Assembly (NCBI GenBank): GCA_001751155.1
Contig: MAXR01000124.1
Span: forward strand, 1-5,803
Direction: 5' to 3'
Source of the DNA: Desulfuromonadales bacterium C00003068
Lineage (GTDB): Bacteria; Desulfobacterota; Desulfuromonadia; Desulfuromonadales; Desulfuromonadaceae
Length of the DNA: 5,803 nt
Below the pieces are notes generated by a model that was not told the DNA's origin, ran no database searches, and saw only the letters and a list, made by a program, of their open reading frames with translations. Both the position numbers and the translations under genes were made by a program. Positions 1 to 5,493 of the stretch are shown here, piece after piece (the first letter of the stretch is position 1; each line of letters begins with the position of its first letter).

Positions 1-2414
1 CTATTATCAACGCGATAGAAATGGTCAAAAATTAGTTGTTGATCCTGTTCACTGATCCCCATCCCCTCATCGCTGACCCAAATACGAATGGTTTGACTTT
101 GTTGCTTCGCTCCCAGAGTGATGGTGCCACCGGCAGGAGAGTATTTGATGGCATTAGAAACGAGATTTTTCAACACTTGCATTAAATGGCTTGAATTTCC
201 GCTCAGTTGTGGCAGCTGGTCCTGACACTCCAGCTGTAAGAAGTGTTTTTCCGAGGCATGGCTGAATAGATGTCGGACCTCCTCCAACAACTCACGAATA
301 TTGATGGGTTCCGTGGAGGGCGCATCTTGGCGAGCTTTGAGCCGTTGTAAATTGAGCAAATTGTCGATCAATTCTTGTAATTTGAGGGTTTCCTTATAGA
401 GTGTTTGCAGGCAGTCGATCCGCTGTTCAGCAGGAGGATCGTATTCAAGCAAATATTCTGTGAAACCTAACATGCCAGTCAACGGCGTACGTAACTCATG
501 ACTCACCATCGACAACATCTCATTTTTAAGCCGCTCCAGTTTAACCCTTTCAGTGATATCCTGAGCCATCACAACAATGACAGCATCCCCTTCGATTTCG
601 GTATGTTGCAGATGCAGTTCGACGGGATAACAGGAACCATTTTTACGCTGTATTTCGCTGGTAATAACCAGTGTCTGTTGTTGATTTGTGCAAAGTGGCT
701 GTAGATGTTGCTGCAGTGATTCGAGGGAAAATTCTGGCAGTAAATCGGCAATGGTCATTCTGCTGAGTTCGTCTTGAGTGTAACCAAGATTCTTCCGCGA
801 GCCTACCGTGGTACGAATCAGATTTAGCAGATTGGCATCCACCATGTAAATCTCTTCAAGGGATGAGTCAAGAATACGACCAAACCGGCTGGCCAATTGT
901 TGAGCCTGTTTTAATTCGGTAATATCGAGCATGGTACCAACAACACCCGCTATGGTTGACTGGCTATCAAAGAATAGCGCTTTCTGAAAAAAAACGTGGC
1001 GCGACTCGCCAGCCCCATTGATCATAACACTTTCGTAGCTTTGAGTGCCACCGTTGGCAATAAGTTGCTGATCGGCAGCATGAGCTTTGTCAGCCACCTC
1101 TCTGGAAAAGAGGTCATAGCTTGTTTTGCCAATGATATCCCGTTTGTTTTTTTCAAAGCCAAAGAATTCAATGCCAGCATTGTTAGTGCCGAGGTAGACG
1201 CCGTTGGTATCGCGATAATACAAGGGGACAGCAATGGCATCGAGCACGGTTTCGGTAAATTCTTTCTCTGTTTGAATGGCCCTCTCGGCTTGGCGACGCA
1301 AAAAGTTGGCCCGAGTCAGAAACAGCACACTGAGTGTCAGCCAACTGAACAGGGTTGTCATCACCCACACGCCGGTGCGGTAACGGTAATAAAAAGTCTG
1401 AGGTTCGTTAACCACAACACTGCCGTCTGGAAGTTGCGCTACTGATAGTCCTAAACGTTGTAGTTCCTGATAGTTAAACAAAAAGGAGTTCGGACTGGCC
1501 TGAGGCGGTGGCAGTTTATCAATGGCGATTCCGCTAAAAAGTTGCAGAACCCAGTTGACAGCCAGAGCCCCCTGCTGTTGACCACTGATCACCAGCCCCC
1601 CCATGACACCGTCGACGACAAAATCACCCCACAATGTGTAGATGGGCACGTTACTGTGATTGCGGATGATCTCAGGGGCACGAGTGAACGGATAAGTGGT
1701 GCCATCGCGATCGCGAAGATATGTCAGCAGCAGTATGGCACTATCTTTGGGCAACTGGCCTACGGCAGGGCCTAATTCGTTAGGACGCAGCGCTTCCAAG
1801 TAGATAAATGAGAGCCGGTCACGGTATTCAGCCTCGACCTCAACCAGCTGTTTCAGGATCAGGTGACTGGTGATGGTCGCATCACTGACAACGGCCACCT
1901 GACGCGTTGACGGATGAAGCTCAACGATGAGGTCGAGAGACGCGCGAAGATCCAGTTGCTCATAGACGCCGGTAAAATCATCATGTCCAGAGAGCATCGA
2001 CGGCTCGAAATTATTGATACCGCAAAAGATAACTGGGCTGCTCTGAAACACCGAATGATGGTATCGAGCAAGAAAATCCAGAGCATTGTTATCACAACAG
2101 ATAATGGCATCGAAACGCAGACCTGAATATTTAAATTCGTACAGCGAAGCCAACCGGGGAAAGGCAGATTCAGGCTGGAGACGTTTGGTGTCCATATATT
2201 CAATAAACAGCTCTACATTGAAGTCAGATTGCTCAAATTGTTGTTGCAGAGCTTGGGTGACGTTATCGGTCCAAGCATAGCCTTGGTGATAAGAGTGCAG
2301 CACCAGTACCCGTTTGCTTACGCGGGTATTCGCCTGACTAGGTGCTGGAGAGAAGGACATTACTCCCAGCACTAAAAATGTCGTAATAATCACGCGTGAA
2401 AACCAGAGCGTCAT
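1..2414 (-). CDS. Membrane sensor histidine kinase with ABC_sub_bind-type periplasmic sensor and two PAS domains (3' end cut by window edge)
   Basis: Reading the minus strand from the ATG at 2414 gives about 804 codons without a stop, running off the left edge. Residues 1-28 are a signal peptide or signal anchor. Residues ~34-320 begin with RVLVLHSYHQGYAWTD and contain ELFIEYMDTKR, as in ABC_sub_bind-type (PF04392-like) sensors fused to kinases. A transmembrane helix spans ~347-367. PAS1 (~386-498) ends in LDITELKQ and PAS2 (~508-620) ends in QDITER. The HisKA domain carries SHELRTP with the phosphoacceptor His639. HATPase_c shows the N box (NLVSNAIKYSP, Asn754), the G1 box DEGMGI (Asp782) and HFYRVD; the G2 region lies outside the window. 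The protein should autophosphorylate at the inner membrane after periplasmic ligand binding; the ligand and partner regulator are unknown. An in-frame ATG at 2420 is an alternative start; 2414 places a weak GATGG six bases upstream. A C-terminal receiver domain cannot be excluded. Confidence 0.93.
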   Translation of the reverse strand, partial: MTLWFSRVIITTFLVLGVMSFSPAPSQANTRVSKRVLVLHSYHQGYAWTDNVTQALQQQFEQSDFNVELFIEYMDTKRLQPESAFPRLASLYEFKYSGLRFDAIICCDNNALDFLARYHHSVFQSSPVIFCGINNFEPSMLSGHDDFTGVYEQLDLRASLDLIVELHPSTRQVAVVSDATITSHLILKQLVEVEAEYRDRLSFIYLEALRPNELGPAVGQLPKDSAILLLTYLRDRDGTTYPFTRAPEIIRNHSNVPIYTLWGDFVVDGVMGGLVISGQQQGALAVNWVLQLFSGIAIDKLPPPQASPNSFLFNYQELQRLGLSVAQLPDGSVVVNEPQTFYYRYRTGVWVMTTLFSWLTLSVLFLTRANFLRRQAERAIQTEKEFTETVLDAIAVPLYYRDTNGVYLGTNNAGIEFFGFEKNKRDIIGKTSYDLFSREVADKAHAADQQLIANGGTQSYESVMINGAGESRHVFFQKALFFDSQSTIAGVVGTMLDITELKQAQQLASRFGRILDSSLEEIYMVDANLLNLIRTTVGSRKNLGYTQDELSRMTIADLLPEFSLESLQQHLQPLCTNQQQTLVITSEIQRKNGSCYPVELHLQHTEIEGDAVIVVMAQDITERVKLERLKNEMLSMVSHELRTPLTGMLGFTEYLLEYDPPAEQRIDCLQTLYKETLKLQELIDNLLNLQRLKARQDAPSTEPINIRELLEEVRHLFSHASEKHFLQLECQDQLPQLSGNSSHLMQVLKNLVSNAIKYSPAGGTITLGAKQQSQTIRIWVSDEGMGISEQDQQLIFDHFYRVDN

Positions 2415-2454
2415 AATCATCCATCATCAAAGATAAAAGTTACTTTCTTAAATG

Positions 2455-2482
2455 ATTATACTGAGTTTCAGTTTTTCGTCTA
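2455..2482 (-). promoter_or_regulatory. Probable sigma70-type promoter of the sensor kinase gene
   Basis: On the minus strand a perfect TATAAT -10 box (2455-2460) is preceded, with a 16-base spacer, by TAGACG (2477-2482), which matches four of six -35 positions. Transcription would start near 2448, giving a leader of about 34 bases before the kinase ATG at 2414. It lies downstream of the minus-strand terminator at 2525-2554, so the kinase appears to have its own promoter. This is a consensus match only. Confidence 0.55.
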
Positions 2483-2524
2483 CAAAAACAAACTTTCCTT
2501 GACGATAATTCATATTCAGTAAAC

Positions 2525-2554
2525 AAAAAAAAACGGACCCTCGAAAGAGCCGTT
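2525..2554 (-). terminator. Intrinsic terminator after the broken cytochrome fragment
   Basis: On the minus strand an imperfect hairpin (AACGG...CCGTT outer stem plus an inner CTC/GAG or wobble-paired stem, 2532-2554) runs straight into nine T residues (2533-2525). Orientation and the T tract fit Rho-independent termination of a minus-strand transcript. It lies 28 bases past the stop codon of the cytochrome-like remnant at 2582-2725, which suggests that a real gene once ended here. Confidence 0.7.
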
Positions 2555-2581
2555 ATTGTTACAAAAATGGGTTACTTGGTA

Positions 2582-2725
2582 TTAAGGACGTGAAGGCCCT
2601 AACCATGCAGCACCTTCTTCTGTTGCGGCACTTACGTCTATCGTGCCAGTTAATGCGCCATGAGCACCACTTTGGCACTCAACACAAGTTATTGATTTCA
2701 AAGCTGTAATTGTACCAGCTACTAC
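2582..2725 (-). pseudogene. C-terminal remnant of a probable multiheme c-type cytochrome, heme motif damaged
   Basis: An open minus-strand stretch of 47 codons ends at a TAA (2582-2584) and is closed upstream by an in-frame TGA at 2726-2728. There is no start codon or Shine-Dalgarno sequence. The peptide contains ITCVECQSGAHG and ends in AWLGPSRP. CVECQ resembles a CXXCH heme-binding motif whose axial His has become Gln, a change that one base substitution from CAC or CAT would produce. The downstream terminator fits the 3' end of a former gene. Upstream there is an unrelated-looking peptide and stops in all three frames, so the body of the gene has been lost or replaced. It shows no obvious similarity to the cytochrome at 4101-5411. 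The cytochrome identity rests on one degenerate motif; a non-coding origin is possible. Confidence 0.45.
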
Positions 2726-2959
2726 TCAACAACGAGGGAACGATAAGAATTTCATACGTGGCGTAGCAACCAATCCATTAAGCCGTTCACTAAATATGCC
2801 GCTCAACTCTGCCAACATCCAATAAACGACTACGTTACCGTGCCTAGTTGCGTAGTTCTTGTTGCAACAATTCAAACTTTAATATAGGTTCTGTCAAAAA
2901 TAAGGTTAAGGGCGATCAGATCACCCGAAAGCCTTGCTTAAATAAACGAAGCAAACCAC
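2726..2959. other. Gene-free stretch with small palindromes
   Basis: No convincing gene is seen on either strand. A minus-strand open stretch of 50 codons lies between stops at 2879-2881 and 2726-2728 but has no recognisable domain. Three small inverted repeats occur: a perfect 12-bp palindrome TTGTTGCAACAA (2859-2870), an imperfect GGGCGATCAGATCACCC (2910-2926), and TTGCTT/AAGCAA around a nine-base loop (2934-2954). TTGTTG (2859-2864) and TATAGG (2883-2888) with an 18-base spacer form a weak candidate promoter for tetR. The function of these elements is unknown. Confidence 0.4.
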
Positions 2960-2977
2960 TGAGTGAGCACTCACTCA
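2960..2977. promoter_or_regulatory. TetR-family operator upstream of the repressor gene (O0)
   Basis: TGAGTGAG-CA-CTCACTCA is a perfect inverted repeat with 8-bp arms and a two-base centre. It ends 43 bases before the tetR ATG at 3021. The same 7-4-7 layout occurs three times before the cytochrome gene, with an invariant right half. Size and symmetry fit a TetR-family dimer site, and the position implies autorepression. The exact promoter it overlaps is not clear; CATAAA at 2985-2990 could be a -10 box just downstream. Confidence 0.82.
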
Positions 2978-3020
2978 TCAATCAACATAAATAGACACCA
3001 ACATTTGGATCAAACAAATT

Positions 3021-3608
3021 ATGAAAAAAAAAATAGCGCATCCGTCGCAGGAATTACGTAACAAGATACTCCAAGCATGCCTTACGCTGTTCACCACTAA
3101 AGGATATTTTTGTACCTCCGTTGACGATATTCGCCGTGAAGCACAAATAAGTGTTGGCTCAGTCTATAACTACTTTGACAACAAAGAAGCCATTGCCGTT
3201 GCGTTATTTGATGATCTATCTAAAACGATGGCTAAAGCAATGGCAGATATTATTATTGATTACGATTCGGCTCATGACAGGTGTCATGCAGCGATCGAAT
3301 ACCTGTTTGAATGTACAGAAACAAACCCCGCAGCGATGCACTTCATCTTTTATGCAAAACATAGAGAGTTTCTCCCCGAGGTCAAATCAATCTGCTCATC
3401 AGAGCCATTAACTCTGATGCGGCAAATGCTTACCGAAGGGATCAAAAGTGGTGAGATTGTCGAGATGGATACACTCGTAGCCTCGGCTTGCGTGTTTGGC
3501 ATTCCATTGCGCATGATTCGAATGCGCTTAGATGATGTGGTTTGCAAACCACTGCCTACGTATCTTGAAACAATATGGCAGCATGCCTGGAGCACTGTTG
3601 CAGCCTAA
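3021..3608 (+). CDS. TetR/AcrR-family transcriptional repressor
   Basis: The 195-residue product has the usual TetR length. The N-terminal DNA-binding domain spans ~10-58: helix 1 ELRNKILQACLTLFTTKGY, then TSVDDIRREAQIS, and the recognition segment SVGSVYNYFDNKEAIAVALF, the most conserved TetR signature. The all-helical C-terminal half (~60-195) should form the ligand pocket and dimer interface; it is too divergent to name a ligand. The start at 3021 fits the family N terminus but has only a weak Shine-Dalgarno (TTGGAT, about 10 bases upstream), so translation may be modest, as suits a repressor. An operator precedes it (2960-2977) and a strong terminator follows (3634-3666), so it is likely monocistronic. 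The three matching operators before the cytochrome gene make that unit its probable target. The site resembles those of FadR/PsrA-type TetR regulators of fatty acid metabolism, which with the nearby fadL-like gene suggests a hydrophobic ligand. That last point is inference. Confidence 0.95.
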   Translation: MKKKIAHPSQELRNKILQACLTLFTTKGYFCTSVDDIRREAQISVGSVYNYFDNKEAIAVALFDDLSKTMAKAMADIIIDYDSAHDRCHAAIEYLFECTETNPAAMHFIFYAKHREFLPEVKSICSSEPLTLMRQMLTEGIKSGEIVEMDTLVASACVFGIPLRMIRMRLDDVVCKPLPTYLETIWQHAWSTVAA

Positions 3609-3633
3609 AAAGTGCCAAAAATCAACTTACATT

Positions 3634-3666
3634 AAAAAGCTGCCTAATTTAGGCAGCTTTTTTTTT
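3634..3666 (+). terminator. Strong intrinsic terminator after tetR
   Basis: CTGCCTAA and TTAGGCAG are perfect inverted arms around one base, extended outward by AAAAAG/CTTTTT pairing, and followed by nine T residues (3658-3666). It starts 26 bases after the tetR stop codon. It should separate tetR from the cytochrome unit, which then needs its own promoter. The A tract on the left side could allow weak activity on the other strand, but no minus-strand gene converges here. Confidence 0.92.
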
Positions 3667-3809
3667 GCGACATTCACCTCAAAAGCCCTTTACTACTGCC
3701 TTGGCAGCAACAATTGACCCACAAATCTAATTAAAATTCAACATTCTAATCTACTCCAATTAAAAAGGAGTTGCACGACAATAAAAATAAGACTAGAGTC
3801 AATAAAGAC
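3667..3809. other. AT-rich upstream part of the cytochrome regulatory region, no gene
   Basis: No gene is supported. An orphan Shine-Dalgarno-like AAGGAG (3765-3770) is followed only by a 13-codon TTG-started frame that stops at 3810-3812, inside the first operator. ACTCC/GGAGT flanks this element as a five-base inverted repeat. TTGACC at 3714-3719 resembles a -35 box but has no -10 box at proper spacing. This could be the remnant of a lost gene start or simply leader DNA. Confidence 0.35.
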
Positions 3810-3827
3810 TGAATGAACCCTCACTCA
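3810..3827. promoter_or_regulatory. TetR-family operator O1 upstream of the cytochrome gene
   Basis: TGAATGA-ACCC-TCACTCA has the same 7-4-7 layout as the site before tetR; only the fourth base of the left arm (A for G) and the spacer differ. It is the most distal of three copies, about 273 bases before the cytochrome ATG. A separate, off-centre inverted repeat GACTGAA/TTCAGTC (3807-3813 and 3833-3839) overlaps it. Confidence 0.78.
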
Positions 3828-3920
3828 ACACCTTCAGTCACAGCGCAAGCGTTCAGGTTAAAATAATAATTAGCAGACTTCACGAGTACCATCACAGCGT
3901 GGAAACCATAAACCAGCAAG

Positions 3921-3938
3921 TGAATGAACCCTCACTCA
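3921..3938. promoter_or_regulatory. TetR-family operator O2 upstream of the cytochrome gene
   Basis: TGAATGA-ACCC-TCACTCA is identical over all 18 bases to the site at 3810-3827, with the following CAC also shared after one variable base. It sits 111 bases further downstream and just upstream of the candidate promoter at 3946-3974. Such identity in otherwise unrelated surroundings argues for selection as a protein-binding site. Confidence 0.78.
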
Positions 3939-3945
3939 GCACTTA

Positions 3946-3974
3946 TTGGTGACACATATATAGAAAGGGATATT
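3946..3974 (+). promoter_or_regulatory. Weak candidate promoter of the cytochrome-fadL unit
   Basis: TTGGTG (3946-3951) and GATATT (3969-3974) are separated by 17 bases and match three and four of six consensus positions. The pair lies between operators O2 and O3, where a bound repressor could block polymerase or its escape. Other AT-rich candidates, such as TAAAAT at 3859-3864, lack a good -35 box. The true start site could differ, and another sigma factor is possible. Confidence 0.3.
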
Positions 3975-3987
3975 TCACCTGCGGCAT

Positions 3988-4005
3988 TGAATGAATCTTC
4001 ACTCA
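3988..4005. promoter_or_regulatory. TetR-family operator O3, centre of a 34-bp palindrome
   Basis: TGAATGA-ATCT-TCACTCA is the third copy before the cytochrome gene and ends 95 bases before its ATG. Perfect arms TGCGGC (3980-3985) and GCCGCA (4008-4013) flank it two bases away on each side and share exactly its centre of symmetry (3996.5). If the promoter at 3946-3974 is real, this site lies over the first transcribed bases. Confidence 0.78.
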
Positions 4006-4022
4006 GCGCCGCAACAAACAGC

Positions 4023-4077
4023 CCTCTTCCAGCCCTGCAGCGAATGTCGGTTCACTGCGGGGCCAAAAAGGAAGAGG
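4023..4077 (+). promoter_or_regulatory. Two-tier stem-loop in the 5' leader of the cytochrome gene
   Basis: CCTCTTCC (4023-4030) pairs perfectly with GGAAGAGG (4070-4077). Inside it CCCTGCAG (4033-4040) pairs with CTGCGGGG (4055-4062) with a single T-G wobble, leaving a 14-base apical loop and an asymmetric internal loop (two bases against seven). The structure ends nine bases before the Shine-Dalgarno GGAGG (4087-4091), leaving that free. No T tract follows, so it is not an intrinsic terminator. It may stabilise the mRNA or tune translation; no known riboswitch class is recognised. Confidence 0.6.
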
Positions 4078-4100
4078 AACTCTAACGGAGGCACCATACT

Positions 4101-5411
4101 ATGAAGAAGAGTAGATTGCTATTTATTTGCAGTCTGGCAACGACCCTAGCACTTTGTGCGGCAGCTATTGTCACAGCCAGCTCCGAAACAAGCCACGTAA
4201 GTGTTCAACCCAAGTCTTATGCCAACCCGATTAACACCAGCGAGTGCCTAGTCTGCCACGGACAACTCGACTATCTGCGTTCAGTTGCAACTGATACCAA
4301 GGATGGCTACGGTCATGATGTTTTAGCTGAGGCAGTCGCTCAAGGTCTCTACGTTCATCAGGACTTTGTCAACGATCGAATCCATGGCAAAGCATCGTGT
4401 GAAGTCTGCCATGGTGGTGATCCCACGGCAACTGACATTACCAAAGCCCATGAGGGGATCATCACCGATCCAACTGCTGACGGTGGCGAAAAAGTTTGTG
4501 GCTCTTGCCATAAAGAAATTGTGGTTAACGCCCAAACCTCCATCCACTTCAACATGACTGGCGTTAAAAAGAAACTATCCGGTCGCTTAGGTAAAACTCA
4601 CAATAAAGAGGTTGTTGTTGGTCAGATCATGAGTGGCGACTGTATGGCATGCCACGCAACATGTGGAACCTGTCATATCGGCACCGCTCCTGTGGCTAAT
4701 TTAGGTTTGCAATCGAACCATAAAATTGAAGGAAAGCCTGACAATCTACAAGTGTGTATCCCTTGCCACCACTTAGCAGGTGCAGGATTCTTCACTGAAG
4801 AGAAAAACCTCCATACCGCTATCGGCATGGATTGTAACTCTTGTCATAGCAGCGACCAAGAGTACCACGGTCGGGGCGGCCCTGAAGAAGCTCAAGGCAT
4901 GATGACTCCAGGACTTATCAAAGCAAGTTGCTACAATTGTCATCAAGATGCACCAACCAGTAACAACGCTCACGAAATACATGATGAGTCGGTCAGTTGC
5001 CAAGCATGCCACGGTACAGAATACGAATCATGCTTGTCATGTCACAACCGCGTTGCTGAGCCAGAGTGGATTTTCAAGCTCGGTCAATTTGGCGGTAAAA
5101 TCTACCCAATGGTTCACACCACTGGTGACACCTCTGCAGATGCCTTTGCAAGCATGGGCGTAACGTTAAATCAAGAGGATCTTGAATCGAAGCCAACATG
5201 GGCTCCTTACCCAACGCACTTCCTCCAACTTGCACCAATTCACAAAGATGGTGCATCTGTCATGTGTGAAAACTGCCACGGCAATGAGGATATTTTCCTT
5301 CAGGAAGATGACCTCACCTTCCCTGAGCTTGAGAAACATTTACTGTACCAAGCTCCTGATGCTCTAAGCAAAGATGAATTAGAGCAAGCGCTACGGGAAG
5401 CGACAAAGTAA
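4101..5411 (+). CDS. Exported undecaheme c-type cytochrome (11 CXXCH motifs)
   Basis: The 436-residue product starts with a Sec signal peptide (MKKSR, hydrophobic core ~6-24, likely cleavage after VTA at ~26). There is no lipobox, so it should be periplasmic or secreted. Eleven CXXCH motifs begin at Cys49, 100, 133, 181, 188, 219, 245, 277, 300, 311 and 389, implying 11 covalent hemes. About 17 further His residues (e.g. 72, 86, 95, 117, 149, 167, 207, 238, 256, 339, 373) are enough for bis-His ligation. Motifs 4 and 5 are only seven residues apart. A 73-residue stretch (~316-388) and the acidic C-terminal tail (394-436) have no heme. The likely role is electron transfer across the periplasm or at the outer membrane; no catalytic family is recognised. 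GGAGG lies nine bases before the ATG. Three TetR-type operators precede the gene, and a fadL-like gene follows 82 bases later, probably in the same operon. Confidence 0.95.
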   Translation: MKKSRLLFICSLATTLALCAAAIVTASSETSHVSVQPKSYANPINTSECLVCHGQLDYLRSVATDTKDGYGHDVLAEAVAQGLYVHQDFVNDRIHGKASCEVCHGGDPTATDITKAHEGIITDPTADGGEKVCGSCHKEIVVNAQTSIHFNMTGVKKKLSGRLGKTHNKEVVVGQIMSGDCMACHATCGTCHIGTAPVANLGLQSNHKIEGKPDNLQVCIPCHHLAGAGFFTEEKNLHTAIGMDCNSCHSSDQEYHGRGGPEEAQGMMTPGLIKASCYNCHQDAPTSNNAHEIHDESVSCQACHGTEYESCLSCHNRVAEPEWIFKLGQFGGKIYPMVHTTGDTSADAFASMGVTLNQEDLESKPTWAPYPTHFLQLAPIHKDGASVMCENCHGNEDIFLQEDDLTFPELEKHLLYQAPDALSKDELEQALREATK

Positions 5412-5417
5412 ACCATC

Positions 5418-5449
5418 TGCTCCTCTCGGAGAACCTTTCGAGAGGAGCA
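5418..5449 (+). other. Perfect 11-bp intergenic hairpin between cytochrome and fadL-like genes
   Basis: TGCTCCTCTCG (5418-5428) and CGAGAGGAGCA (5439-5449) are perfect inverted arms around a ten-base loop, starting six bases after the cytochrome stop codon. No T tract follows (next bases ACATACTTCAG), so classical intrinsic termination is unlikely. A 3'-end-protecting or partially attenuating hairpin that sets different levels of the two genes is plausible. Confidence 0.7.
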
Positions 5450-5474
5450 ACATACTTCAGAACAGTTGCCCAAT

Positions 5475-5489
5475 CTAGGAGCTAGGAGG
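5475..5489 (+). promoter_or_regulatory. Tandem Shine-Dalgarno sequences before the fadL-like gene
   Basis: CTAGGAG occurs twice back to back (5475-5481 and 5482-5488), the second forming AGGAGG (5484-5489). The second is only four bases from the ATG at 5494, a short spacing, while AGGAG of the first is 12 bases away. Either could be used, or the duplicate could act as a standby site. Confidence 0.6.
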
Positions 5490-5493
5490 TTTT

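Noticed and set aside
996..1445. A 149-codon plus-strand open frame opposite the kinase.
   Set aside because: It is antisense to well-conserved PAS and transmembrane coding sequence of the kinase, shows no recognisable domain and has no plausible ribosome binding site.
2582..2878. In-frame TGA at 2726-2728 as a selenocysteine codon joining two minus-strand open stretches (50 and 47 codons).
   Set aside because: No start codon with a ribosome binding site, no recognisable selenoprotein motif or SECIS-like hairpin just after the TGA, and a terminal stop again at 2879-2881. Decay is simpler.
2887..2898. GGTTCTGTCAAA resembles the terminal inverted repeat of IS6-family elements.
   Set aside because: No inverted partner in the window, no transposase remnant recognised and no target duplication seen; a 12-base resemblance alone is weak.
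3771..3812. A 13-codon TTG-started frame directly after AAGGAG.
   Set aside because: There is no spacing between the Shine-Dalgarno and the start, the peptide is Lys/Asn-rich and very short, and nothing suggests a leader peptide of a known attenuator.
3810..4005. Three spaced near-identical repeats could suggest a CRISPR array or iterons of an origin.
   Set aside because: The repeats are short palindromes at irregular spacing (111 and 67 bases), match the site before tetR, and have no cas or rep gene nearby. Operators explain them better.
4158..4160. Cys19 of the cytochrome signal peptide as a lipoprotein cysteine.
   Set aside because: The preceding residues are LAL; Leu at -1 does not fit a lipobox, and a normal signal peptidase I site follows at VTA-S.
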